In this document: positions 44,927-53,984 of the stretch, piece after piece | Layout: every line of letters begins with the position of its first letter | How positions within the stretch are numbered: the first letter of the stretch is position 1 | Source of the DNA: Chitinophagales bacterium | Lineage (GTDB): Bacteria; Bacteroidota; Bacteroidia; Chitinophagales; UBA10324 | DNA: 64,000 nt | Reading direction: 5' to 3' | Assembly: GCA_019694975.1 (NCBI GenBank) | Contig: JAIBAY010000012.1 | Location: 25,441 to 89,440 of the forward strand | Position numbers and translations under genes: made by a program | The notes under the pieces: model-generated | What the model was told of the DNA's origin: nothing | The model's database searches: none | What the model saw: only the letters and a program-made list of their open reading frames with translations

Positions 44927-46015
44927 ATGAGTGCCAGCCAAAACAGAGAAAACGAAAATCAACATTCCACACGAAAAGTATTTGATATTGTCATTCGCCT
45001 GATTGCCGTTGCATTCTTAGTGTATTGGTCATTTAATATTCTTGCACCATTCACTCAAATAATCATGTGGGCAGTGATTTTTGCTGTATCGCTCAATCCG
45101 CTCTTTCAAAAGCTGAGCAGTAGAATGGGCGGAAGAAAGGGATGGGCGGCGGCAATTATTTCCCTGTTCCTGCTGATCATGATTATTGCGCCGGCGGTAT
45201 GGCTGATGTCGTCCACCGCTGATGATATCATCACTTTCCGTGACCACATTAACAAGGAAGGATTTGCCATCACACCTCCGCCGGCGAGTGTAAAAGATAT
45301 TCCGCTGATCGGGCCAAAGATTGATCAGCTATGGTCAGATGCATCAGAAAATTTAACCGGCTTCGCACAGGAGAATAATGAACGGCTTAAAAGCATCCTG
45401 CTTGGCATACTGGGCCTGATTTCCTCGGTTGCAAAGGGATTGCTGCTGCTTACCGGTGCTATTATCGTAAGCGGGTTCCTGATGAACTATGGTGAACAGT
45501 CAGGGAAATATGTGACGAAGTTTTTTGTTCGCCTGGCAGGCAGCAGTGGTGAAAGCATGGCAAAGGTGGCGGAAGTAACTATTCGTAATGTGACACGCGG
45601 TATTCTTGGTGTAGCTGCCATTCAATCGCTGCTCGCGGGTATCGGCATGGTGATCGGTGGTGTACCCCTGGCTGGACTGTGGACCATGCTATGGCTGATA
45701 TTTGCCATTGTACAGATCCCTGCGCTTCCGGTTGCTGTCGGTGTCATCATCTGGGTGTGGGGAAGTGAAAGCTCCACCGGAATGGCGATCCTGCTTACTA
45801 TCTGGATGCTAGTGGCCGGTTTGATTGATAATGTGCTGAAACCAATTATGCTGGGAAAAGGTGCGCCGGTTCCTATGTTAGTTGTCTTCCTTGGCGCTAT
45901 CGGTGGTTTCATTTTCACCGGTTTCACCGGTTTGTTCACCGGTGCCATTGTGCTGTCGCTTGCTTATAAGCTCTTTGCTGAATGGCTGGATGATACACCT
46001 GCTGCAAACTTCTAA
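44927..46015 (+). CDS. AI-2E family transporter (PF01594)
   Basis: 362 aa from the ATG at 44927 (MSASQNRENE); the upstream extension lies inside the tolC frame. About eight membrane segments: two at ~22-60 (LIAVAFLVYWSFNILAPF), one at ~70-95, a soluble helical region (~100-175), and the C-terminal block with GVAAIQSLLAGIGMVIGGVP, LPVAVGVIIWVWG and DNVLKPIMLGKGAPVPMLVV. This P-x-LGKG motif and the trailing FLGAIGGFIFTGFTGLFTGAI are diagnostic. The family includes TqsA (AI-2 export) and Na+/H+ antiporter-like members. It starts 37 bases after tolC, so it is probably the last gene of the efflux operon. The substrate is not established. Confidence 0.87.
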   Translation: MSASQNRENENQHSTRKVFDIVIRLIAVAFLVYWSFNILAPFTQIIMWAVIFAVSLNPLFQKLSSRMGGRKGWAAAIISLFLLIMIIAPAVWLMSSTADDIITFRDHINKEGFAITPPPASVKDIPLIGPKIDQLWSDASENLTGFAQENNERLKSILLGILGLISSVAKGLLLLTGAIIVSGFLMNYGEQSGKYVTKFFVRLAGSSGESMAKVAEVTIRNVTRGILGVAAIQSLLAGIGMVIGGVPLAGLWTMLWLIFAIVQIPALPVAVGVIIWVWGSESSTGMAILLTIWMLVAGLIDNVLKPIMLGKGAPVPMLVVFLGAIGGFIFTGFTGLFTGAIVLSLAYKLFAEWLDDTPAANF

Positions 46016-46312
46016 ACGGATTATTCATCCTATTGCATCAAGTGGTATTTATCAGTATTTGGGGTAGAAGCCTGGTGTCCGTTGTATGAGCAATGGCTTA
46101 CCTGAGCATACGAAATTTTTTAAGTACAAGGATGGCACTGTGCTCTAATGCCGTGTTGCAATTTTGCAAATAACAGTCATAGATACAATATTATAATGTG
46201 TGTTTTTGTCTCCTATGCACAGCGGTAATATGTTGCATATGCCCGCAGTGGCCTGTTAATACCTTCTCTTCTTTTTACAGTGGGAACTAAATGTTTTCTT
46301 TGTTAACGCATC

Positions 46313-47089
46313 ATGAAAGCGCTACCTGCACTTCTATTTTTCTTCCTCCTGCCTGCATTTATTCAGCGCGCCAATTCGCAGAGTACCTCTGCCACTCAAT
46401 TCTCCAGTGAACTCCGGTTTGCACGCACCCTGGCGAAGCGCTGGTCGGGTGAAGTTACCTTCACGAATAACTGGATGCAGTCGCCGCCCGCGGACGGACT
46501 ATTCGATCAATATGGCGAATGGTCAATTGGCAGCTGGGGACACTACTATATCGCCGCAAAGTGGAGGATCTCGCTGGGTGCTTCCATCTATCACAAGCTG
46601 GAACTTGAAGATCCGCAGCAGAATAAAAACAATGAGATACGGTTCAGCGGGCAGGGAACCTACTATATCAAGAAAATCGGCTATACCATCAGTGCGCGTT
46701 CACGGCTGGAATGGCGTAATGTGCAGGATGCGGAACAGCATTTTCAGAGTGTGCTCCGGTTACGGGAGCAGTTGAAAATAGTGGTGCCCATTAATGCCAA
46801 AAGTATCCGTGAAGGAATTATTTATGGTTTTGGCTCAGATGAATTATTCTTTAAAACGCCCTCTGATGCCACCGGAGATGAAATTTTCGACCGCAACCGT
46901 TTTGAAATCGGAATGGGTTATGCGATTACCAATGATGTGACGGTGGAACTCTATTATGCCAATGTATTTCTTCCCCGCGACACGGATCAGGTAAATTCGG
47001 TCTTTAACCTTGATTTCAGTTTTCGTAACCTGGTGGAGAATATGAAAAAACGATTCAGTCAAACGCGGGTTCCGGTGCCGGACGATTAA
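46313..47089 (+). CDS. DUF2490-type outer-membrane protein
   Basis: 258 aa. Signal peptide ends RANSQS. Barrel-like strands with the DUF2490 pattern: RWSGEVTFTNNWMQ, YYIAAKWRISLGASIYH, RSRLEWRNVQ, VLRLREQLKIVVPI, FDRNRFEIGMGYAITNDVTV (the NR-R-x-x-x-GxGY motif), and VELYYANVFLPRD. The function of the family is unknown; it is assumed to be an outer-membrane barrel. The gene is convergent with the next one, with three bases between the stops. Confidence 0.75.
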   Translation: MKALPALLFFFLLPAFIQRANSQSTSATQFSSELRFARTLAKRWSGEVTFTNNWMQSPPADGLFDQYGEWSIGSWGHYYIAAKWRISLGASIYHKLELEDPQQNKNNEIRFSGQGTYYIKKIGYTISARSRLEWRNVQDAEQHFQSVLRLREQLKIVVPINAKSIREGIIYGFGSDELFFKTPSDATGDEIFDRNRFEIGMGYAITNDVTVELYYANVFLPRDTDQVNSVFNLDFSFRNLVENMKKRFSQTRVPVPDD

Positions 47090-47092
47090 TGT

Positions 47093-47605
47093 TTAGTGGT
47101 CCTTTTTCTTCTGCAAAGAGCCTATCAGGCAATCGAGCTGTTGCATCACCGCATCCTTATGCAACTTGAAAGTATACACTCTTTCGCCTTCATCCCCCAT
47201 CATTATGCGCACCTGGTTCACTTCATATTTTCTGAAAACAGGAAGGTAATCTTCCGGGATGATGTACATGAATAGCAGTGAGGTATCTCGTTCAACATAT
47301 CGTGTATCGAAATGCTCCAACACATAGGTGGAATCATTGGAGAGGAGTACGTACAGGTCGTTCTTTATTTTTGTGCCGCCGGGCTTGGGCGGAAATGGTT
47401 TTGGCTTAAGTGCCAGAAAATAGTTTTGTTCATCCGTGATGGCTCCTCCCTTCAGTTCCTTCTTTGCAGTGTAGTAGAATGGAACATAATCGACATAATA
47501 GTACATCACCTCGTCCACACCCTGCCGGCTCTTTACTTCGCACTGGCTGAATGCGTCAGTTACTATGATTGAAAGAAGAATTGCGCAAAAATATCTCAGC
47601 ATCAC
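47093..47605 (-). CDS. Hypothetical secreted protein
   Basis: 170 aa with a signal peptide (RYFCAILLSIIVTDAFSQ). The mature part is mixed with a VMYYYVDYVPFYYTAKKEL strand, a proline-rich loop (LKPKPFPPKPGG), NDSTYVLEHFDTRYVERD and a terminal helix (HKDAVMQQLDCLIGSLQKKK). Two cysteines (~22 and ~160) could pair. No family is recognised. It is likely periplasmic. It lies alone on the minus strand just before the repeat array. Confidence 0.65.
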   Translation of the reverse strand: MMLRYFCAILLSIIVTDAFSQCEVKSRQGVDEVMYYYVDYVPFYYTAKKELKGGAITDEQNYFLALKPKPFPPKPGGTKIKNDLYVLLSNDSTYVLEHFDTRYVERDTSLLFMYIIPEDYLPVFRKYEVNQVRIMMGDEGERVYTFKLHKDAVMQQLDCLIGSLQKKKDH

Positions 47606-47727
47606 TTTGTGAAATTAAATAATTCCGTGGTGTTATTGATCCATAGCTGTTTTTTCAATGCCCGGAAATAACCCGATGTTATGGAGAGGTGAATATGGTT
47701 CGTGTAAAATTATGAGAAGATAGTGCC

Positions 47728-49331
47728 GAACTATGATGATGTCATGCCGGACTAGGTCGACATCATGCAGGACTACGATGACGTCATGCCGGACTACAAT
47801 CACGTAATACCGAAAAACAATCACATCATGCCGGCACACATTCACGTCATGCCAGCACACATTCATTTCATGCCGACAAACAATCGCGTCATGCCGAACT
47901 TGTTTCGGCATCTTGTCACCAATCAAAGTTCCCGAACCGAGTTCGGGATGACCTGTGAGTTAACAAAGTCCTTCGCCTTGTGGTATGCATGGAAATGGCA
48001 AGCGAACTCATCAAATGGGGAACCAATGCGAAACCATGCCGAATAACGATGATGCCATGCCGGCACACAACCACGTCATGCCAGCACGCAATCACGTCAT
48101 GCCAGCACACAATCACGTCATGCCAGTACACATTCACGTCATGCCGAACTTGTTTCGGCATCTTGTCACCAATCAAAGTTCCCGAACCGAGTTCGGGATG
48201 ACCTGTGAGTTAACAAAGTCCTTCGCCTTGTGGTATGCATGGAAATGGCAAGCGAACTCATCAAATGGGGAACCAATGCGAAACCATGCCGAATAACGAT
48301 GATGCCATGCCGGCACACAACCACGTCATGCCAGCACGCAATCACGTCATGCCAGCACACAATCACGTCATGCCAGTACACATTCACGTCATGCCGAACT
48401 TGTTTCGGCATCTTGTCACCTATCAAAGTTCCCGAACCGAGTTCGGGATGACCTGTGAGTTAAGAAAGTCCTTCGCCTTGTGGTACCCATGGAAATGGCA
48501 AGTGAACTCATCTAATGGGGAACCACTGCGAAACCATGCAGAATAACGATGATGTCATGCCGGCAAACAATCACGTCATGCTAGTAAACAATCATGTCAT
48601 GCCAGCACGCAATCACGTCATGCCAGCACACAATCACGTCATGCCAGTACACATTCACGTCATGCCGAACTTGTTTCGGCATCTTGTCACCAATCAAAGT
48701 TCCCGAACCGGGTTCGGGATGACCTGTGAGTTAACAAAGTCCTTCGCCTTATGGTACCCATGGAAATGGCAAGTGAACTCATCGAATGGGGAGCCACTGT
48801 GAAACCATGCAGAATAACGATGATGCCATGCCGGCAAACAACCACGTAATACCGGCACACAATCACGTGATACCAGTAAACAATCACGTCATGCCGGACT
48901 ACAATCACGTCATGCTAGCACACATTCATTTCATGCCGACAAACAATCACGTCATGCCGAACTTGTTTCGGCATCTTGTCACCAATCAAAAGGTCCCGAA
49001 CCGAGTTCGGGATGACCTGTGAGTTAACAAAGTCCTTCGCCTTATGGTACCCATGGAAATGGCAAGTGATCTCGTCGAATGAGGAACCACTGTGAAACCA
49101 TGCCGAATAACGATGATGTCATGCCGGCAAACAATCATGCCATGCCGGCAAACAACCACGTCATGCCAGCAAACATTCACGTCATGCCGACAAACAATCG
49201 CGTCATGCCGAACTTGTTTCGGCATCTTGTCACCAATCAAAAGGTCCCGAACCGGGTTCGGGATGACCTGTGAGTTAACAAAGTCCTTCGCCTTGTGGTA
49301 TGCATGGAAATGGCAAGTGAACTCATGCAAT
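47728..49331. repeat. Hierarchical repeat array 1 (21-bp period, ~250-bp units, REP caps)
   Basis: Six REP palindromes (GTCATGCCGAACTTGTTTCG ... GTTCGGGATGAC) start at 47888, 48138, 48388, 48659, 48951 and 49202. The intervals are 250, 250, 271, 292 and 251 bp, that is 250 plus 0, 0, 21, 42 and 1. The 21-bp module is TGCC-N13-GTCA (for example TGCCAGCACGCAATCACGTC plus A), repeated up to ~8 times per unit. Between REP and modules is a conserved ~120-bp spacer (CTGTGAGTTAACAAAGTCCT ... GGAAATGGCAAG). The units beginning at 47888 and 48138 are almost identical. Open frames on both strands arise because 21 is a multiple of 3; none is called as a gene. Confidence 0.9.
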
Positions 49332-49399
49332 GAAGAACTGATTTGAGGTTCAGCCGGATTGCGCTGTCTTGGCACCTGCTATGCAATAAAGGCCACAGG

Positions 49400-50701
49400 C
49401 TACAACAAGCTTATCTGCAGGCGGGCTTCAAAGAACTGAACATTGCCTTTAAGATTAAACCTATCGAGTATCCCATAACCATAGATAAATTCCATACGGA
49501 AAACCTTTGTCAGGTACCAGTTAATCATTGGAGTAATTCGCGTCATTTGCCCGCCATGCACATAACCGTTATTCAAATTAAAAGTGGAAACATGCAACAC
49601 CGCTTCCCATTCTCCCCATCCGCCATTCAGCACTGAACTATGTACCGGTACAAATCCATAAATGTTTCCTGTTGTATTGTAAGGGCGTGAAGTTTTAGTC
49701 AGGAAATAACTTAAGGTCAGATCGCCTCCGTAAAAATGAAGCGTGGAAGAATCCTTTGAATAGAAATTATGAGCAATTACTTCTGATGCTATCATAAACT
49801 TACCGGCTCGGTAATTTATTTCGCCCCCGACAGAAGTTGCGCCATTGGTTGAAAATTTTCCTGTATTAATCAGTTGCGGTGTAGGGTTGGATTCCGGGCG
49901 TGATTTGATGACAAACTCATTGTCTAATGGTTTACCATACCTTAAGTTTACAGCAACATGCATCACTTTGTTGGCCTTCTCATCATATACGGGCAGCCAG
50001 CCAATTCTTGCATCATATTGTGTTGAGAAGGTCGAAAATGCCTGTTTAACCGATAAGATATCGGTATAAATACCGAGGTTTATAAAAATTCTCGATTTGG
50101 GAAGATAGCCGAAATACTTAATGCCATCCGCTAATATTGGAATAGGGTCTAATGCCATTTGCCTTTCATTATTGATACCAGAATGTCCGTTCATGACCTT
50201 AATCATGGAAAATCCTTCCTTGGTGCGGCCAATAAAAAAGTGACCTTTCAGTTCAGGCGCGCCAATGGTGAGCCCGCTTTCCCGCACAAGCCAAACCTTC
50301 TCATCACCATCATACATATAGGCAAATTTATACGCAACATACCTTTTGGTTTTAAGAAACCGGCCGCTGAAAAGCATACGAAAATCCCTGGTTTGATAGT
50401 TTGGCGCAAGTTCAAGGTTGGCGGAATCCATCTGCTGCCTGAAAAGGTCGCTTTGTGCATACGCCGTGAAGTCGCCTATATAGCCGGCCCCGATCCTGAA
50501 CATGGCGGCTGTTCCGACAAACTCATTGGGGGCCAAGTCCTTTTTATCAATAGCAAATTCGTTGTCTGCATTGCGTGGCTGGAAGTAGAAGCCATTGGTT
50601 CCGTCAGGCAGACTTTGCGTGGTATCCTGCGAATAACAAGTGTTCTCTTGCAGTTGCATCAGTATAAGCAACAGCATCGTAAACTGATTGAAGCATTTCA
50701 T
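49400..50701 (-). CDS. Phosphate-selective porin O/P-type outer-membrane protein
   Basis: 433 aa. Signal peptide (FTMLLLILMQLQENTCYSQ). Porin O/P (PF07396-like) features: FYFQPRNADNEFAI, RDFRMLFSGRFLKTKRYVAY, then GHFFIGRTKEGFSMIKVMNG, GGEINYRAGKFMIASEV, and the final strands GGWGEWEAVLHVSTFNL, GGQMTRITPMINWYLTK and an outer-membrane terminal strand ending SLL. Such porins are anion-preferring. It starts 16 bases after the C4-dicarboxylate carrier, so they are co-transcribed, and an anion-selective pore would suit uptake of aspartate, fumarate or other dicarboxylates. The substrate is an inference from context. Confidence 0.78.
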   Translation of the reverse strand: MKCFNQFTMLLLILMQLQENTCYSQDTTQSLPDGTNGFYFQPRNADNEFAIDKKDLAPNEFVGTAAMFRIGAGYIGDFTAYAQSDLFRQQMDSANLELAPNYQTRDFRMLFSGRFLKTKRYVAYKFAYMYDGDEKVWLVRESGLTIGAPELKGHFFIGRTKEGFSMIKVMNGHSGINNERQMALDPIPILADGIKYFGYLPKSRIFINLGIYTDILSVKQAFSTFSTQYDARIGWLPVYDEKANKVMHVAVNLRYGKPLDNEFVIKSRPESNPTPQLINTGKFSTNGATSVGGEINYRAGKFMIASEVIAHNFYSKDSSTLHFYGGDLTLSYFLTKTSRPYNTTGNIYGFVPVHSSVLNGGWGEWEAVLHVSTFNLNNGYVHGGQMTRITPMINWYLTKVFRMEFIYGYGILDRFNLKGNVQFFEARLQISLL

Positions 50702-50717
50702 AACGACTATTTATTGA

Positions 50718-52064
50718 TCACAACAGAAAACCGGCCAGCAGAAATCCCACACCGATAGAAACAACAGTTGCGACCATGCCGGGCAATAAGAAACTATGGT
50801 TAATGACAAGGTTACCCACTTTCGTTGTTCCTGTTTTATCCATATTGATAGCAGCCAGTAACGTTGGGTAACCCGGAATCAGGAAGAAGCTTCCGACAGC
50901 AGGAAACATAGGAATCAGCGAAGCGGCAGGAATGCCAAGCGCCAGTCCAAGCGGCATCATTGCCTTGGTTGTTGAGCCCCAGCTGAACATCAGGACACCG
51001 ACTGCAAAAATCGCAATGGTGAAAGTCCAGGGATATGCGGCAGTGATGCTGCCCAGTGAATCGGCTATCAGGTCCTTATTTGCATCCATAAAAGTGGCAG
51101 CCATCCAAACCACGCCAAAGACGGAGATCAACGCACTGCCCATGGAATTAAACAGGCTTGCTTTGGTAATTTTGGCCGGACTGGTTCCTGTCAGTATCAC
51201 GATCAGCGCGGCAGCGGACAAAGCGATCGTCTCAATTACGGTTACCATTTTCAGCGTACCGTCGGCATTCACATGAAAGCTGGCTTTGCCTGCTGCTGTA
51301 TCAGGTACTATTTGCGGAAATGTTCCGCTTATGACAATCAGCAGGATGGTGACAGCAAAAATGATTACTGCACGCTTTGCCTTTTTCAACTGTGCTGCGT
51401 CCTGTGTTGATGCTTTTGACAATTGATTGATGGCGGCTGCGAATTCCGGATTTTTCATCCTGTCAAGAAATTCGGGGTCGTCATCCAGGTTTTTTCCGTA
51501 ACGCATCATCACGAGTGCGGCTGCCACAGAACCGATGAAGCAGGAAGGAATACAGATGAGCATAATGTCGGCTGCCGCGCCGGGAAAGGCAAGAATCGCC
51601 GCGAATGCCGCTGTCGCAGCTGACATTGGGCTTCCGGTAAGTGCTGCATGGCATGCAATCACAGATGCGCTGAGCGGGCGCTCGGGGCGAATGCGGTTTT
51701 TGACGGACACATCGGAGATGATCGGTAACAGTGAGTAAATCACATGTGAGGTTCCGGCAAAAAGACACAGTATATAAGAAACTACAGGCGCTATGATCGT
51801 GATGCGTTGCGGATTTCTCCGGATAATCCTTTCCGCAATATTCACTATATAATCCAATCCACCGGCAGCTTCCAACGTTGCGGAAAGCGTAACCACACAA
51901 AGAATGATGAGCATGATATCACCGGGCGGATCGGCGGGATGCATGCCGAAAAAAGTGACATAGATAAATACACCTACCACGCCCATCAATCCTAACGCAA
52001 TGCCTTTAAGGCGTGAACCAATCAGAATCATGGCAAGAAGAACAATAAGCTGAATCCAGATCAT
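50718..52064 (-). CDS. Anaerobic C4-dicarboxylate transporter (DcuA/DcuB family)
   Basis: 448 aa with about 11 membrane helices. The order of motifs matches the Dcu family (PF03605): IGSRLKGIALGLMGVVGVF, LSATLEAAGGLDYIVNIAER, IIRRNPQRITIIAPVVSY, FAGTSHVIYSLLPIISDVS, RIRPERPLSASVIACHAAL and TGSPMSAATAAFAAIL; the C-terminal LIPGYPTLLAAINMDKTGTT is also family-typical. DcuA/B catalyse fumarate (or aspartate/malate) exchange for succinate at the inner membrane under anaerobic conditions. DcuA versus DcuB cannot be separated by eye. Neighbours (aspartase, malic enzyme, porin) make fumarate or aspartate the likely imported acid. Confidence 0.9.
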   Translation of the reverse strand: MIWIQLIVLLAMILIGSRLKGIALGLMGVVGVFIYVTFFGMHPADPPGDIMLIILCVVTLSATLEAAGGLDYIVNIAERIIRRNPQRITIIAPVVSYILCLFAGTSHVIYSLLPIISDVSVKNRIRPERPLSASVIACHAALTGSPMSAATAAFAAILAFPGAAADIMLICIPSCFIGSVAAALVMMRYGKNLDDDPEFLDRMKNPEFAAAINQLSKASTQDAAQLKKAKRAVIIFAVTILLIVISGTFPQIVPDTAAGKASFHVNADGTLKMVTVIETIALSAAALIVILTGTSPAKITKASLFNSMGSALISVFGVVWMAATFMDANKDLIADSLGSITAAYPWTFTIAIFAVGVLMFSWGSTTKAMMPLGLALGIPAASLIPMFPAVGSFFLIPGYPTLLAAINMDKTGTTKVGNLVINHSFLLPGMVATVVSIGVGFLLAGFLL

Positions 52065-52314
52065 GGCCGGTAGTTTTAGTGTGTTTATTGATTATTTACA
52101 TGTTGAAGTTAACGGGCAGAAGAAATAGATTATCTCAGTTGGTAAGTGACAATGGCTCATCCAATCACCAGTTATTTTATTAGTCTTAGTATCAGGATGC
52201 ATGGTCAACCTTTATTTAGTATTCGCATCCGGTTATTGCCGGTGTTACCTGAAAGCAATTTCATCATTGCATGTAAGCGACAAAAGTTATACTGTTGCGC
52301 CTGCTTCATCTTCA

Positions 52315-53934
52315 TCACTGGTAGTGTGGTTCGTACATTTTGCTTTTGATGAATGCGGCAATGTCTTCCGGCCTCTCCACACCTGCCAATCCGCTGTCGA
52401 ATATTTTGCGTGCGATTTGCACGGCAACATTGAACGACACGTTGATGATATTATCCACCCGAGGATAGATCAACCCATCGGAAAAATCTGCTTCTGTCAC
52501 TTGTGCGGCAACGGCTTCAGCAGCTGCCACAAACATTTCATTATTCACTCTTTTTGCTTCGATAGCAAGCACGGCCAAGCCCATTGCCGGAAAAATAAAT
52601 ACATTGTTTCCCTGCCCGGGTGTATATTTTTTCCCATTGAAGTTTACCGGAGCGAAGGGGCTGCCGCTTGCAAATATTGCCCTGCCGTTGCTCCAGGCGT
52701 AAGCCTCTTCAGCCGTACATTCTGAATGTGAAACAGGATTTGAATACGGGAAGATAACGGGCCGCTCATTCACCGCCGACATATTCTCAATTACCTGTTG
52801 ATTGAATGCACCTCCTACCGTGCTTACTCCGATGACGGCAGTAGGTTTAATAGTCAAAATACTTTTGGCAAAATCATCCGATGGCATTGCATCATGTGCG
52901 AACGGCAATTGATGCGCAGCAAGGTCAGTTCTTGATTTTACGAGCAGTCCGTTGATATCAAACATCCATACACGGTTATAGGCTTCATCTTTGCTGAGTC
53001 CATCCTTCATAAATTTATAAACCAACATCTCAGCAATTCCAAATGCGGCTGCACCCGCGCCCATAAACAAAATTCTCTGCTCAATAAATGGCTTTCCGGA
53101 GAACCTGCTCGACGTTATTATACCTGCAGTGGCGATTGCGGCTGTGCCCTGTATGTCATCATTAAAAGTGCAGACCTGATCCTGGTACCTGTTAAGGATA
53201 CGGATGGCATCCACGCCGGGCAGGTCTTCCCACTGAATACAAATCTTAGGAAACACCTCATTCACCGCCGCTACAAACTCATCAATAAATTCATCAAACT
53301 CCGGCCCCCTGATTCTTTTTCTTTTCAGCCCCGGATAAAGCGGGTCTTGCAGGAAAGCTTCATTGTTGGTTCCTACATCCAACATCACGGGTAACGTATA
53401 TTCAGGCGGAACGCCGGCACATGCAGTATACAAAGCGAGTTTACCTATTGGAATTCCCATGCCGCAAATGCCAAGGTCGCCCAATCCTAAAATGCGGCCA
53501 CCGTCAGTAACTACTGTAAACCGGACATCCTTTACCGGCCAGTTGCGGAGAATAGCCCTGATGTTATTTTTTTGCTCAATGGAAATAAACAATCCCCGGG
53601 GACGGCGGGCAATATGGCCAAACCGCTGACATGCCTCACCAACCGTTGGTGTATAGATTAAGGGTAGAAATTTTGCCGGATCGCTAATGATCGTTTTAAA
53701 AAATAAGGTCTCATTGCTATCCAGCAGATTGGTGAGATACACATACTGATTGATTGGTGAGGAAATGCTGTCCAATTGCTCACTCACCCTCATGATTTGC
53801 GTCTCAATGGTTTCAATGGCATCAGGCAACAAACCCTGCAACCCGAATTTTTTTCTTTCCTCCAGTGTAAACGCTGTGCCTTTATTCCTGCGGGGGTCTC
53901 TCAATAATCCATAACCTGAATCTTCCATAAGCAT
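52315..53934 (-). CDS. maeA: NAD-dependent malic enzyme (decarboxylating)
   Basis: 539 aa cytoplasmic enzyme of the long (eukaryotic/MaeA-type) class. Malate + NAD+ gives pyruvate, CO2 and NADH. Motifs in order: GYGLLRDPRRNKGTAFT, IYTPTVGEACQRFG (Y94 is the catalytic-type tyrosine), VVTDGGRILGLGDLGICGMG, LDVGTNNEAFLQDPLYPG, QWEDLPGVDAIRILNRYQ, FNDDIQGTAAIATAGI (metal ligand region) and RILFMGAGAAAFGIAEML (NAD-binding fold, residues ~288-310), then FPYSNPVSHSECTAEEAY. It lies between the C4-dicarboxylate carrier (250 bases) and the porin/aspartase genes. It would turn fumarate-derived malate into pyruvate; a fumarase is not in the window. Confidence 0.94.
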   Translation of the reverse strand: MLMEDSGYGLLRDPRRNKGTAFTLEERKKFGLQGLLPDAIETIETQIMRVSEQLDSISSPINQYVYLTNLLDSNETLFFKTIISDPAKFLPLIYTPTVGEACQRFGHIARRPRGLFISIEQKNNIRAILRNWPVKDVRFTVVTDGGRILGLGDLGICGMGIPIGKLALYTACAGVPPEYTLPVMLDVGTNNEAFLQDPLYPGLKRKRIRGPEFDEFIDEFVAAVNEVFPKICIQWEDLPGVDAIRILNRYQDQVCTFNDDIQGTAAIATAGIITSSRFSGKPFIEQRILFMGAGAAAFGIAEMLVYKFMKDGLSKDEAYNRVWMFDINGLLVKSRTDLAAHQLPFAHDAMPSDDFAKSILTIKPTAVIGVSTVGGAFNQQVIENMSAVNERPVIFPYSNPVSHSECTAEEAYAWSNGRAIFASGSPFAPVNFNGKKYTPGQGNNVFIFPAMGLAVLAIEAKRVNNEMFVAAAEAVAAQVTEADFSDGLIYPRVDNIINVSFNVAVQIARKIFDSGLAGVERPEDIAAFIKSKMYEPHYQ

Positions 53935-53984
53935 TTTGCTTTCCCAAACCAGATGCGTTAGCGTACAAATAATCAGGCGGCTCT

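Noticed and set aside
47765..49375. Long open frames on both strands in array 1, such as a 103-codon plus-strand frame at 47985 with heptads MPAHNHV and MPARNHV
   Set aside because: The 21-bp period is a multiple of three, so any stop-free module stays open through the array in several frames. Frames overlap on both strands, repeat at 250-base intervals with the units, and lack signal peptides or family features. They are treated as repeat text, not genes.
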